DNA of 48,573 nt from Zancudomyces culisetae (GCA_001969505.1 LSSK01000304.1:1-48573); one strand, 5' to 3'. Shown: positions 1 through 12,558, counted from the stretch's first letter. The notes: a model not told the origin generated them from the sequence alone. Numbers and translations are program-made.

Positions 1-663
1 AAGAATTATAAATATTCAAGTGGAAAACACGCCCTTAAAATGCCCAGTTTGGTTAACTTTTAATTCTCTATTAAGTACAAACCTGATTATCGCTTAAATG
101 CAACCGAATGAAGTGTGGTTATTTTATTTTACTCTACAACCTAAACTCCTCCAAAAAGTAAAACCACATAGAGTTTTAAACGCAACTGCTTGCAAAAAAC
201 CAATTCAAAATCAGCCTACATCCGCACATGTACAAGCTTGGAGTTTTGTTATTAAATATGTAAAGAATATCTGCAAGAATTCGTAATACTCTGCAGCTAG
301 CTTAAAAGAAAATATTGAGAATATTACCTCTGTACTAGCTTCCACTAGACTGTTCCTAATGGAAAAAGAACAAGTGTTACATACAAATTACATGGGTGTT
401 ATTTTAGGAGCCAGCGCACTTTTTTTTAGAATGGAGTGCTGTTCAATTTTTTTATAAACTATTATAACGATTAAATATAAATAGGCTTCAGAACCCACGA
501 GATCGTATTTTTACTAATAAGACTGCTTTAAATATAAATATTTTGATCAAGAACCATTAGGCTAAACAAAAATAACTTAAGAATTACCTATTTGGATTTA
601 AGGAAACAAGCAAACTTGAGCACAAAATTTTGAACATCTGACGCAAGCCTTTTTTTTAGCAAA
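1..663. other. Left-edge spacer, no supported gene
   Basis: No convincing gene. A 62-codon plus-strand ORF (98-286) is lysine- and asparagine-rich, has no recognisable domain and is probably chance. A T-run ending in TAG just before position 661 resembles a 3' splice site and could mark an intron upstream of the repeat ORF at 664, but I found no matching upstream exon. Confidence 0.4.
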
Positions 664-1020
664 ATGTATAAACGTGGTAATAATCCTGGCGTTCCTTACC
701 GGACTGGTTTAAACCCAAACACTTCTGCATCATCTTATGCTAGTGCACCTGGTAGCAGTCCTGGCGTTCCTTACCAACCTAGTTTAAACCCAAACACTCC
801 TGCGGAGTCTTATGCTAGTGCGCCTATTGATAATCCTGACGCGCTTCACCAGGCTGGTTTAAACCCAAATACTCCTGCGGGATCTTATGGTAGTACGCTC
901 GAGACTAGCCACGACCAGTACGATACAACTTATCATTCAGTACCTACCAAGCACGAACATCCTCGAAAAAAACACAAAACAATATACCCAGTAATATTAA
1001 ACCCGCCTGATGCAGAATGA
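664..1020 (+). CDS. Small protein with three 25-residue tandem repeats
   Basis: This 118-residue ORF is not recognised. Its first two thirds are three imperfect 25-residue units, each built around a VPY-type start, the core LNPNT and the end SYASAP. The tail is charged and ends with a basic stretch (PRKKHKT). There is no signal peptide or membrane segment. An in-frame ATG gives residue 1, but an eight-T run plus TAG lies just upstream and may be an acceptor, so this could be the last exon of a longer gene. The repeats differ by substitutions rather than frameshifts, which suggests selection on the protein. Function is unknown; a disordered or structural protein is possible. Its nearest neighbour is the convergent RAV1 gene. 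Confidence 0.45.
   Translation: MYKRGNNPGVPYRTGLNPNTSASSYASAPGSSPGVPYQPSLNPNTPAESYASAPIDNPDALHQAGLNPNTPAGSYGSTLETSHDQYDTTYHSVPTKHEHPRKKHKTIYPVILNPPDAE
686..910 (+). repeat. 75-bp tandem repeat, three copies
   Basis: The same sequence begins at 686, 761 and 836, an exact 75-bp (25-codon) period, with the third copy most diverged. The most conserved stretch reads TTTAAACCCAAACAC. The array lies entirely inside the 664-1020 ORF and keeps its frame. Confidence 0.85.
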
Positions 1021-1961
1021 CCGTAAAAAAGGTAATATCGCTCCTTCTCCAGGATACAATTAAATTTATTCTAAATATATTTTTGTGATAATAGCGGATG
1101 CGACAAGTGAAGCAACAGCGAGCATGAAGGAGCCACTTTGTCAAAGTGTGAAATGAGCCTTGTTTTTTATATATTGGAGCTCTCTTTGCAAACGGCCAGG
1201 TCAAAATAACCTTAATTTTCTCTCCTGGACCCCCGTTTCGGTTTTATTTATCATCATCATTTTATACTCAAATTAAAGATGGAGGTTTTTTAAAGAGGAA
1301 ACTCGAATTTTTTACAAAGTCTTTATATTTTTTTAGTTTATGAGAATAAACTAAAAATAGTGCGCAACCTGCATTAATATGATTAAACTAAAGGAAATGG
1401 TCAAAAAGGCTATAAAAGCAAATACCATCTACAAAACCATAAAAGACGATATCTGCGTTTACTGAATTTTGGAAAATCCTCGTAAACTTGAACTGATTCT
1501 AGCTTTGTATTGTGCTTTTTTTATCTTTTTTTTTTAGTGGTCGATTTAATTAAGCTTTGCAGACCCATTTACATTTACTATACTATTGTTGTTTGTTAAT
1601 AGTGCAATATTAAACATGCTTTTATTATTTAACAACACAAATATAAACATGAATACCTGGAGCTAAATTCTGAGTATACCATAAAATACCGATGAAATTC
1701 TTTAAATATATAGTAAGTTTCACGGGTTTCAACTTCTAATTAATCGTATGGTTTACAAGATCATAAAAAAGACTGTTTTCTTTAGAACAGTGGTTTATTT
1801 GCGTCACGGTGTTTAAATCGGAAATTTAAGTACACTTATAAGAAGGTAGTAATTTACTTTCAAAAAATCTAAATTCTAAAAAGACAATAAATACTTACAA
1901 TCAAAACAAATGTCGAGATATTTCAAACAAAAAAATAAAAGCAAAAAAAGTAAAAAGAGAG
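1021..1961. other. Spacer between convergent genes
   Basis: AT-rich spacer that would hold the 3' ends of the repeat ORF and of RAV1. A short inverted repeat, CACTTTG then CAAAGTG with a one-base loop, lies near 1134-1148. An 86-codon minus-strand ORF (944-1204) overlaps the repeat gene and is judged an antisense shadow. No RNA gene was seen. Confidence 0.45.
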
Positions 1962-4900
1962 TTATCGAGAAACGTACAAGTGCAAAAACGTATTCAAGAC
2001 AAACAGCTTTTGCGAATGGTTGAGGATGTCGAATTTGGTATGAAGTTCCATGGAGTTTGCAAAAGTATTGGTCGGGAAAGCCACCCGTCCTGAGTCACCA
2101 CCCTGGGTTATTGAGTACGTTTCTAGATTACCGAGCTTAGTATTTTCGTTGTGAGGTGTGCTGCGGCCACTATTAAAAACTCTACCTCCTTGCAAGTTTG
2201 GTGAAGGATTCTCAACCAGATTAAATTCTTGCAAGTAATTAGCATTATCGCTACCACCTTTCACTGGTGTTGGTTTACCAAGGTTTTCTGTATCTTCTGA
2301 GACAGATGTTGAAAATGTTACCGAATTGTATGGCGTGAGAAAGTCATCAAAAATACTCGATTTCCTCTGAGTAAAGACCTCAGAGTTGTCCTTATATGTG
2401 CCGGATTCTGTCAGCACTTTCGGCTCTGCAGGCATAACAAAGTCAAAAAGCGGCTTTTTCAACCCATCCGGTTTACAACTGACATTTTCTTCAGATTCAT
2501 GTTGACATAGGGAATAGCAACAGTAGGTAATTACAGATGATTTGCGTTTAGAGGCTTCACTCATATCTGAAATAAGCCCAATTCCACTATTTATTCCTCC
2601 CATAATTGCGTTATCTGCCACAGAGTGTGTGGTGTTAACTATTATCATGGCCATTACCATATAAAGACCATATGAAAGAAGCTCATCAAATACATTCAGT
2701 AATAATGCTTTCCAGACAAAATATAACTTTTTATCCGAGAATTTCGGATCTAAAAATAATGAAGATCTGGGAGATTGGCCCATATCAGATTCGGTGCCCA
2801 TTTCCTTGTTGAGAGATGCAGAGGACGAAGAGAAGAGGGCGGAAATGGATGAGCACGTGGCGAATATATGCTCAAATATGACCAGTATTTCGATCCCAGG
2901 ATGTGTGCTTTTGCCCACTTGCTTGAGTAAATTGATATTGTTAACAGAATTCTGGAATACATATAGCAAGTTACAAAAGTTTTGTTGTTGGTTTTCAGAG
3001 ATCAAATTGAATAAAATATTTTTCCAAATATCCGAATAGTTCATTGCAGGTGCGAAAATGGCGCTCGAGATATTTGGGGTTTTCAAAACACAAGCGCGGA
3101 CAAACTGACCTAAAACATCGCCAGACCTGCCCTTATCCTCGGTTGGAGAGTTAATCGTTGTTGATAGTGAACCAGCTGTAGTATTAGATGAAAAATATTG
3201 ACTATCACCGCACTTGCAAATAGCGATAGCTAAGCACAGACCATCGCTATTGCGAAAATCTGTGTCAGCGGAAACAATGGGGTGAAATTCAGCAGGCCCT
3301 TCTTTCGACAAATCTGATCCAATAAATCTATCTTTAAAGTTGTTATACATGACTTTTGCAGCATCCAGATGTTTTTCACCCAACAAAAAGAACCAACAAG
3401 CATCGAAATATCTCTGCTTGCTCAGCAACACGTATGCATTTTTTGTCGCTGCTAATTTGGTCTTGGCACGCTCTTCGACACTACTACCTGTTGATGTTGA
3501 TAGTAGTTTGGATATAAAGCCGTATATTTTACCCTGCTCAGAATGATTGTTTTGTGCCAGCTTCCAGATCTGCAGTAATAGCTGCTTGCGACCAATCAGC
3601 GTATAAAACAACGAAGCAATCGTCAAGTGCTCTTTGTACCCATCGTCATCTCCCTTTTTGAGACACTGATGAGCAGCTGAATACTCATTCCTGGCACACA
3701 ACTCAATCAACCCAACAAACTTGCTCTGATCATTAAGCCATAGTGGAATTCCTAAATTGCGTGCCATTTCCCAGCTGACTTTTGTCAGCTCACTTCCATG
3801 AAAGCCATCAATCTCATTTACGTACTGAAGGTATATCTTCATGGCACTTTCATACACCAAATTCTGTGTGTTGCTAAGTCTTGCAAACGAAAACTCCTTA
3901 TATCTAACTAACCGGTCCCTCGGAAATTTTCTAAGAATGTTTATTTGAAGCATCAACAGATAATAGAAGCCCATAGAATCAACCAACGTATATATTCCCT
4001 GTAGATGACCCAATGCCAAAACAATTGTTCTCAAATCTTCGAGCTCCTGGACGTTGTACTCTGAGTTTTCCAATTTTAAGAGTATTCCACATATTTTTCT
4101 AGCAAGCTCCAAATCTAATTGACCATGAACGACGTCTTCGTCTTCAGATATATTGTTTTTCTCATCATCTAACCCAAGCTTTTCGCTGGAATCACCAAAA
4201 AAATTGTCTCCATCATCAACATCATCAGCCCCAAATGAAAATGTTCTTGATCTTACACTTTTTGCTTTCTTTTTTAGCTCTGCTTTTCTAAGTTCGCTAT
4301 AGCTACTGAACCCACAAAACTCAGAGCTTATAATCGACTCAATCTCTGATAAATCCAACATCTCAAAATACGACGACATGTTGAACGTTGCTGATTTGTC
4401 TCTACGATGTTTTTGTTGTAAAAATAAACCAAAATCGTAGAGCATCTTGTATACTACTTCAGTTTTTCCTAAAATTACTAGGCTCCTTATAAACTCGTAA
4501 TGAATTTTATAAGAATAGTCACTTTCTTTGTTGTCCACCTTATAATACCCAAAATTTGCCCTTTTGAGCTCCTGGCTCATATAGCTCCTCATATCCATTT
4601 GTTTACCACCTGCATTATACATCAATGGGACTTTTACAATTTCACCGATTCCTCCAATTGCAAGCGATATTGGGCGATTCAAAGAAAGTCCATCACTAGC
4701 ACACCCTTCACCAAAAATTGTAAGCATAGAATCAAGTCCCGATTCTATCATATCAGAATCCCGCGTCTCCAATGATTCTTCAAGGGCTGGGTGTCCTTCT
4801 ATATTCATTGTATGTTCAAATACCAATTCCCATTTATGCACATATGTCCTGTACTTATGCGCATAGAGATTAACACAATACCTTTCTTTACTGTGCTCGT

Positions 4901-7639
4901 TACTTTCTACTGAACCATCTTCCCCTTTGTTCTTTGGGGTTCTACTTTTGTATACTATACATAGTAGGGGGAATTTGTTATTTATTCTGTCGCTTATCCG
5001 GAAAAACCGAATTGATTTTATCGCAGAACGTTTGAAAGCATCATTGGAAATTGTATAATAATTTCTTTGCGTTAACTTTTGATTTTTTCCCTGAGATCCA
5101 ATATCTTTGTTAGCCGAAAGAAAGCCAGAAGTTTCATAATTAATGATGTTAAATACACGAATATCGCCACTATTTAAACGTATTGCCAATCTAAAATATC
5201 CATCAAAACACACTTGCTCCACCCTGTCATCGGTAATAACCTGCCTGGTGAAACTAATTTTATCCTTTTCGATGTTATCCATCTCAAATTGTTCCTTGAT
5301 GGTTTCAAAGCCAGAGTATTCACGAATTACTTCTGCTACTTTTTTATCAAGATTCAGCCTAAATAGTTGGAATACGTTTGTGTTTCTATCATAGTTGCTA
5401 AATACAGATTCTCTATTTGTGCTACTATTGTTATATTCTACAATATCAAGATTCATATTGGTATTTACTGTAAATTCACCTAGATACTGTGCTAGTATAC
5501 CTGGCTCCTTCACACACCTCCACACTTGAACGCACTTTTCCAGCTTGGAAAGACTTAGTACAAGATATGAACACTCAAAATCATACTTCATGATTTCGTT
5601 ATCTGGATAACAAATCGCTAAAAAGTCACTACTTTTCCTCTTCAAGTGACCAAACTCATTTATATCCATGACGTTCATATCATATTGGGCATTACTTGCA
5701 ATAGTGTATCTAAAAATACCAAGATCTGTAGCTACAATGACTTCGTCCTGATTTGGCGCTATGTGCATACTTTTGATTTGTGCATATTTTGTTTCATAAA
5801 GTGGTACTGAGTGTGATATAATAACATCGCTATCATGGCGGAGGCGATTCCAGTAATATATAGTGTTTTTTTTATCAGCTGCTAGTAATACGCCCTTCGT
5901 TCCTCCTACAACGCGCATTACGGCGTCATTTCCGTTCTCAAACCCATCTATAACTTTTTCCAACTTCAAGGGCTCAAACGCCTCCTCATCTCCCTGCTTC
6001 AACTTTTTTTGTGTAGAAAACACAAATAATCTTCCGTATTTATCACTTACCATGACATAAAACAGTGTATCGGATACTCTCACCACTTTTGTCTTTAACT
6101 CTTGTCCCTCTAAATTCAGTTGCCCAGCAAAATCTTTCGATTGCTCAGTAAAAATGTAAAACGTGGTCTTTGGTAGATTAAAATGTGCTTTTCTCTGAAT
6201 CACCCATCCACTCAATACACCACCTTCATGCAACCTGTACAGAATTTTTTTCTCTGCTTTATTCGAATTAGTACTGTTATTCCCGACATCCACTTTTCCT
6301 GTTTGATTAAGCTGCCTCAATTTTAGTAATTTTGATTTATTAGTTCGAGATAGGTAATTTATAGTTAACATTGGGTAGTATCCCACAGGATCCATGCTCT
6401 CGACTTCGCTAAGTTCCTTCTTATTCCCCTTTTCGTCAATTCCAAACCCACCCCACCCTCTTATTTTACCGTCTTCACAGATCGTACAAATCTCTGATTG
6501 AAACTTTCTCGCATGGTCCTCCATCCAAAATATCTCGTTTACTCCTCGAGGGTGTTCAAGGTATTGAAAGTTTCTTTTACCTACTCCTGTCTTGCTCCAC
6601 AGCTTGGGATACCTATCTGCCTTCCCTAATGTGATGAATAAATCCTGACACCGTGCAACCACAATTTTTTCAATTTTTTGACTCAGTCTATTTACAGTTA
6701 TGTATACTTAGTTACCTATCAACGTTTCTGTAAGTTACTAAATGATAGAGTAGTCAAAATTTCCATAAAATTTTCTTACTGTTCACTCCAAACCTGTACA
6801 TATCTCCCTTCACCTGTACCATCTCCACTTTCATCTCCACTCTCAAATTGGTATTCGCTAATGTTATTTCCTGAGGTTATGAATATTGTGTTTTCCACTA
6901 TCCGAGTCAATATTGATACATTATGTTTAATTGTTAATTGACTTGATTATTTTAATGATTTATTATGTACGTGTAGTGTAATAAAACATATAGAAACCGC
7001 CATCAGTCTGAAATATTACTTTATCTAGTACACTTACAGCTAGCTCCCCATGACATATTATCTATATCAGATTCCACCTCTTTTTCGCCCATCTTGAACC
7101 AGCTTTTGTCTTGAGTTTCGTATTGATACACTACAAATATATTATCCCGTGCGACAGCAACTTTTAAACTGGTTTTGTTGACCGAAATGTGACGCCATGG
7201 CTTCTTTTCGCACTTTTTTCCTCTTTCCAATTTACAGTCTATTTCTATCTTCATGACTTTCCAGCTCGGGATAGATACTACTAAGAGATTACACCCGCTA
7301 AGATATAACTATTTATTTCGTTTTTTCAGTATTTTGGTTTAATTTTTCGTTATTTATGAATTTAATGATTTAAATAAGAGTAGTCTCTTGAAACTTGTAT
7401 AATAAAATGAATTTTAGCCGTTAAATCCATGCTCAGCAAGACCCCTCTTAAATAATACACAAAAAATAATAAAGCTCAAGGCAAAAAGGAAATGATGTCC
7501 GCAATAAAATAAAATAAGTAGAGACAACAACCTACTGTGATATTTTACTTACAACATATGCTACATTATTGCTTACTAAGGCCTTAAATGAACTATCCTC
7601 ATTTACCCTTCCGATCAATAATAGCTTCTCGCTCAACAT
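1962..7639 (-). CDS. RAV1: RAVE complex subunit Rav1 (V-ATPase assembly), four exons
   Basis: Rav1 is the large subunit of RAVE, the cytosolic complex that promotes reassembly of V1 with V0 of the vacuolar ATPase. The gene reads complement(join(1962..6687, 6780..6897, 7038..7308, 7553..7639)), giving 1733 residues; all phases agree. The small upstream exons supply the start (MLSEKLLLIGRVNED), the SGCNLLVVSI strand and SWGASLENTIFITSG, typical of the Rav1/DMXL N-terminal WD40 propellers. Exon 4 continues with LFITLGKADRYPKLW and HPRGVNEIFW. The Rav1p_C signature is near residues 1120-1270: LGIPLWLNDQ, SLFYTLIGRKQLLLQIW, TKNAYVLLSKQRYFDACWFF. An acidic linker sits near residue 985. It is longer than the S. 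cerevisiae protein (about 1360 residues), mainly through a Ser-rich C-terminal extension. The long exon alone would miss the first 160 or so residues. Identification is from remembered family motifs. Confidence 0.9.
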
Positions 7640-9512
7640 TTGGTATACTGTTTGATGTTTAGTTCAAAACAGGAGGGTGGAACTAAATTTACAAGTTTTG
7701 ATAGGTTTTTTTCTCTCAAAATCAGATTTATTTTATTATCTGAATACGTGTTATTCTATCTTCGTTCCAACTGTTTAAAGTACTCCCTTAGTTATTATTG
7801 ACTTCTATTATCGGTTGTTTGATCAAAGTAAAAAAAAAAGTATTTATATTACAAATGAACCTACGATTGTTTAGGAATCACGCATATACCATTCTAAGTG
7901 TGTATATGAGTTTACTTTTTTACCTTTTTATTTTGTTTTTTTGAATTAGTGCCGTTTTTGGAAGCAGGATTTTATTATAAAGCTTTTACTGGAGTTTAAA
8001 TCAATTCGCCGCATTAAAATTCTTTTTATCTTCATTCGATAGTTTGTTTGTTTAATCTTGCAATCCACCAAACATTAAACTTTTATTTGCTACTTTTTTT
8101 ATTTGCACAAAACAGAAGTCCATTGGTTTTGTATTTTTTTTACGCAGAGAGTTGAGGTAGACAACAAACTCTGGGCTTAGTAGTCCTATTTTGTTCGAAA
8201 TTTAAGGTTTTCAAAAAAAATTTAATAAAAACTTGTAAAAAGATGGGACGCAAATTACCATCCTCTTAATCCCTGCTTTGTGATATACAGTTAGATCATT
8301 CTGCTCATCAGAGCGCATTTCAGAGTTTTTTTTATTTCCTAGTTACAGATTTAGAAAGTGTTATGTTTTCGTACCTATGTGGTATTGGCAGATATTATGA
8401 TGTTTTGCCATTAATATGATCTGTCCTTGTTTTTAATTGGAAGCTTTTCTGTTAAAAAAAATAGCTAAAATAGAATAAGCATCCTCGATTTTCTCCATCT
8501 TGACGTTGAAGAGCGCCTCAAGGGAATTGGGTGATGTGAATATAGGTCTCATGTGATATTTACTTGATAAATCCATCGAACGTAAGCTAGGAAAATGGGG
8601 TTAAAATGCTGGTATCATCCAAGAAAACAAGATAATTGTATGTCTGCATCACTCACGTGGAGATAAATTGGAGTATTTATTCGATATCCCTTTTCCTGAA
8701 GTTCTAAGATGAAGATAGCTGTGATGACCATCCATAGTCATGGGTTGTTACTTATTTTTGAAGCCCAAACAAACAATCCTACCTTACTCCCACTCCCAGC
8801 TTACATATGCATTGTACAAATACCAACACATAAAACAAAGTAGAGATAGGAAGGTTTTTTTTATAGAATAAATGCTTTTAAAACACAACTCCGACTTGAT
8901 TTACAGTAGAAAAGCGCCTAATAGCCCTTTAATATAACATTTGGTGTTGTATCGAGCATACAGTGTCCTTCAAAAAGAAGACAAAGGGGAGGCGAGATAG
9001 ATATCCCCTCAAAGCAGATATCATACATCATTTAAGCTCTGTTTTTTATTTTTGAGCTCTTTTTTTGACTTTAACGATAATACGACTCTACCTTAAGATA
9101 AAATGGAAAAACTGAGCTTGCAAGTCCGATTTTCTAAAACTAGTTTATTTCTTTTATTTCTTATTTTTCTTTTCCAGTTCATTCATCTCAAACAAGTAGT
9201 ATTATGCTGATGAATACTAATATTGTGCATTGCTTGATTAGTAATACATTACGATTTTTCCCCCTTTTTGTTTCCACTCATGCTGTTTCACTGTAAAGCT
9301 ATTCAACCCAAAGATTGCGTAAAATACAAAAAAATAAATGACAAAATCCAGGCAGACTTTCCAAGTTTACTTGGTTGGATTTTATGAGAGTATTTTTTTT
9401 GCGTATAAAACAGCTAGCCATGCTTTCATTTGTTCTACTTATTCCATACTTTTAACAAAAAGAATATAAAACAAATTTGTTATTCTTAGGAAAAAACGAG
9501 TGCTTGTCGATA
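7640..9512. other. Divergent promoter spacer RAV1/RIB5 with coding-like frames
   Basis: A 1.9 kb region between the divergent starts of RAV1 and RIB5. It has no ORF above 60 codons. The minus strand between about 9030 and 8433 carries several short frames with protein-like composition: one beginning MYDICFEGISI, one with a hydrophobic run (STLFYVLVFVQCI) ending at a GTAAGC, one reading FILELQEKGYRINTP, and a 47-codon ATG ORF at 8433-8576. I could not join them all in phase. Confidence 0.35.
8433..8576 (-). CDS. Possible 47-residue ORF or exon
   Basis: An ATG-initiated 47-codon frame (MDLSSKYHMRPIFTSP at its start) with a mixed, protein-like composition and a possible short helix (LFNVKMEKIEDAYSILAIFF). 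It may be an exon or a remnant of a larger minus-strand gene extending upstream to about 9030. No family is recognised. Chance ORFs of this size are common in AT-rich DNA, so confidence is low. Confidence 0.15.
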   Translation of the reverse strand: MDLSSKYHMRPIFTSPNSLEALFNVKMEKIEDAYSILAIFFNRKASN

Positions 9513-10698
9513 ATGTTTACGGGAATAGTGGAAATAACAGGAACGGTTTTAAAGCTGGAGTTCATGGACTCTAGCGAATCAGGTGGAAATGGAGTTTCGT
9601 TGACAATAAAAGATGCAAAAGAGATTCTTAAAGACTGTCATTTAGGTGATAGCATTGCTATAAATGGTACGTTATATCTCTTGGCATTAAATCTTTTTTG
9701 TTTTATACATTTTGTCTAAAAGTTTCAAAACTGTATCCTTTTTTTATTCAACTAGCACCACAAAAACAGCTTAAATACATAAAATATAGTACTCAGCATT
9801 AACATATAGAAAACTTTTGACAATAAAAATCTAAATAGGTACATGTTTGACAGTTACCGAGTTCGATGAAGATAGCTTCAAAGTTGGAATAGCTCCCGAA
9901 ACGCTGGAGAAGACCAATTTGGGTAAGGTCATATATCTTGTTATTGTTGATTCTAGAAATGCGCAGTAGTATTTTTTTTCAATCATTCTATTGATAGTAA
10001 CATGTCATACTGCTCCATTTTGTTTTAGGATTGCTGAAAGTTGATGAAAAAGTAAATCTAGAACGAGCAGTGGCTATTGGGTTCAGATTCGGGGGTCATT
10101 TCGTCCAGGTATGAAACAACCACTTTTTATCGCTTTGTTTTATTTTTTGGTTCACTCGGCCAAAAAAATAAGCCTTTTAATTGTTTTTATGAAGGCCTCC
10201 ATCGTAAAATCAAGTTTAATAAATCCTTGATTACCCAAGCCAAGTTTGATATACTCAATTCAGCCTATTTTACAACTATAGGGTCATGTAGATACCACGG
10301 CAGAAATAGTATCGATAACCCCAGATCAAAACTCCATTTGGTACAGATTCAGAGTGGCTGATCCATCTCTTATGAAATATATAATTCCAAAGGGTTTTAT
10401 TGCAATCGATGGAACATCATTGACGGTCTGTGACGTGGATGACGTCGAATCTACGTTTACGGTGATGTTGATAGCATACACACAAACCCATGTGATTATG
10501 ACATCCAAATCTGTGGGAAGTCTGGTTAACATTGAGGTGGATATGCTCGGAAAGTACGTTGATAAAATTGTTGGTTCAACTATCTTTGATGACAGAAGCG
10601 GGACCGGAACCTCAAGATTGGAGCAAATGATTGAAACAGTCATCGAGAAAAAAGTTAAGGAGCTGAAACCGAATGATAACAGGTCATCTAGCGAATAA
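9513..10698 (+). CDS. RIB5: Riboflavin synthase, four exons
   Basis: Riboflavin synthase dismutates two 6,7-dimethyl-8-ribityllumazines to riboflavin plus a pyrimidinedione, the last step of riboflavin synthesis. Join(9513..9666, 9839..9922, 10029..10108, 10282..10698) gives 244 residues, close to the usual size of about 230-240. The canonical start MFTGIVE is present. Both halves of the internally duplicated fold are visible: GTCLTV and GGHFVQGHVD in the N-terminal half, GTSLTV and a C-terminal oligomerisation helix in the second. Introns of 172, 106 and 173 nt begin GTACGT, GTAAGG and GTATGA and end CTAAATAG, TTTTAG and CTATAG. Each protects a conserved motif: intron 1 splits NG|TCLTV and intron 3 splits FVQ|GHVD. 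The ORFs at 9477 and 10077 run into introns and are not genuine ends. Confidence 0.96.
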
Positions 10699-11361
10699 TC
10701 CATCCACGGGTTCGTTTTTTTTTCTTTATTTTCATTTACTGTTTTTTCTTTGTAAAACTTTGTTTATACATCCATTCACAATTTCTTCTACTACTCTATT
10801 ATTTACATCGACCCATTACTTTTTCGGGCTTTAATTCGATAGTAAAAGGCAGGTTGAATTATCTTTGAGTGGATGATACATGAAATTATTCTATCAAGTA
10901 TGAAATGCGCCCTATGTGGTGATAATAATTAAGTTGTCAAAAGAAAAGCAGTCCATGCATTTAGATAGGTATTTGTACCATCAATGATACAGCCTTACCT
11001 TGTTGAGGATTATGCTACTTATTTCCAAAATCCCTTTTTTAGGACTTGACAATGAAAAACTTGATACAAAATATACTAGTGCTTAAATCTGATATGTGCT
11101 TTGGGCAGTCAGTATGAAAATGTCTAATTTTTTGTGTAATTTTTATGGCTGGTATATTCTTCCTGTTATTCATTCCTCATTGCTCTTTCTTCTTACAGTT
11201 TTTCTTTATAAATTGATACAATCTCCCTAATAACAAAGTTAGTTATTATTTTACATTCCACTAACGCGTTGAAATGAAACTCACAGATTGGCTAGGGATG
11301 GTAGTGAAAGGACAGAAATACTCAATAAAAAACAACCACAGAATAATAACAATTCAACTTC
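10699..11361. other. RIB5 3' spacer and upstream region of the small ORF
   Basis: AT-rich spacer. A TATAAA-like motif lies near 11208-11213 and a CACTAAC near 11260, which looks like a branch point, is followed by CACAG at 11280-11284. The leader of the 58-codon ORF may therefore contain an intron. A 45-codon ORF starts at 11274 (MKLTDWLGMVV) in a different frame and overlaps the start of the 58-codon ORF. Confidence 0.35.
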
Positions 11362-11538
11362 ATGAGTACCCTTGTGGATACCAAGACCCCGATGACAACC
11401 CTGGTTAAAGGAATAAAAGCAAGTACAATAAGTATAATGGCATACTCTAATCTGTATCAAACTATACTGTCGTACCACAAAAAGGTTAGGATCTCCACCT
11501 TGAGCAAGGTATTGAGATCCCTAGCCAAGTTCAAATAA
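11362..11538 (+). CDS. Possible small basic protein, 58 residues
   Basis: An ATG-initiated 58-codon frame starting MSTLVDTKTPMTTLVKGIKA and ending KVRISTLSKVLRSLAKFK. Composition is balanced and strongly basic, and the middle (STISIMAYSNLYQTILSY) could be a helix. A TAA codon five triplets upstream sets the start. It lies between RIB5 and the convergent COX4 with room for its own promoter. A competing 45-codon frame (11274 onward) begins earlier on the same strand and overlaps it, so one may be an upstream ORF. No family is recognised; a small mitochondrial protein is one guess from charge and size. Confidence 0.35.
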   Translation: MSTLVDTKTPMTTLVKGIKASTISIMAYSNLYQTILSYHKKVRISTLSKVLRSLAKFK

Positions 11539-11682
11539 ATGATATATTTATTTATTAAAAGGAGCTAAGAACCAAGAATATAGGCAATATACCACTACCA
11601 AATGATAACTAAAAGTAAATGCTGATCTACATTCCTGAACAAAAACAAACATTCCCATTAAGAACGCAGAAAAGGAATGACC

Positions 11683-12558
11683 TTATTCAGATAATTTGTA
11701 GACGTTTCCGCACTCAGGGCAGCGATCGTATGGGTGATCACGCTCAACCTTTATCCAGATCAACTCGTGGTCCTCCCCAGGTGGTCCTAAAATTAAGCAC
11801 ACATATATTTAGTATTTTCATTTTTTTTTACTCATAAAGAAAATTCGCAAAAATTGAGTAAATGTGTCTCCTCCTCCTCCCCCTCCCGTAAGCAAAAATC
11901 ATTAAAGCTTGTTCAAAAATACTAAAAAGTAAATGAAAAAATACCTTGACATCCAATCAAGCGCCATGGAGCTCCAGAGGCGACAACTGTTGGCTCAGTT
12001 TTGGTTCCTTTTTTCATCAATTGTAAAGGCTCCATGTCAAATGGTGACTTTCCTTCAAGTGCAGCAAGGCGTTCCAGTCTGGCCATACCAGTGGCTTGCT
12101 CCTCATCAGTTCCGAATCTTTCTGGTGGTGCACCTTTTCCAACTTGGATATCAATCTTGTGATCATCTAATAGGATTAAAATTCTTTTATTCTGAGGTTT
12201 ATTTGAAATTTGCATGTTTATCAGGCTTTTATCAATCTCTTATTTTGTACTAGTAAAATGTGGACAATTCCATGCTTAATTTCATACTTGTAATAATAGA
12301 GAAACCCTTCCTCCAGATATTTAAATATACATATATCAGGGAAACGAGTCAAATCCCGAATTACAATCGTGCTCATCAACCTTAATGATAGCAAAAAATT
12401 ATTCACATTTCTATAATGAAAAGTACAAAGATGACATTTAATGTTTACATACCTGATTTCATGACAGCGGCAGCTGAGAATGGGCGAAGTGATGTGGCTA
12501 CTGCACTGCGCAAACCAGAAAGGTTCTTCAAGTTTATTACTCGTTTAGTTACGTTCAT
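11683..12558 (-). CDS. COX4: Cytochrome c oxidase subunit 4 (zinc-binding), three exons
   Basis: Nuclear-encoded matrix-side subunit of complex IV (COX4 in yeast, COX5B family). Complement(join(11683..11786, 11945..12166, 12453..12558)) gives 143 residues. Exon 1 encodes a mitochondrial presequence (MNVTKRVINLKNLSGLRSAV, rich in Arg/Lys/Ser/Leu, no acidic residues). Exon 2 holds the body (DDHKIDIQVGKGAPPERFGT and PWRLIGCQG). Exon 3 holds EDHELIW and the zinc knuckle CPECGNVYKLSE. The expected Cys-His-Cys-Cys ligands are all present, spread over exons 2 and 3. Introns are 286 and 158 nt, with donors GTATGT and GTATTT. The 12453-12166 and 11945-11786 joins keep phase exactly. Confidence 0.95.
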
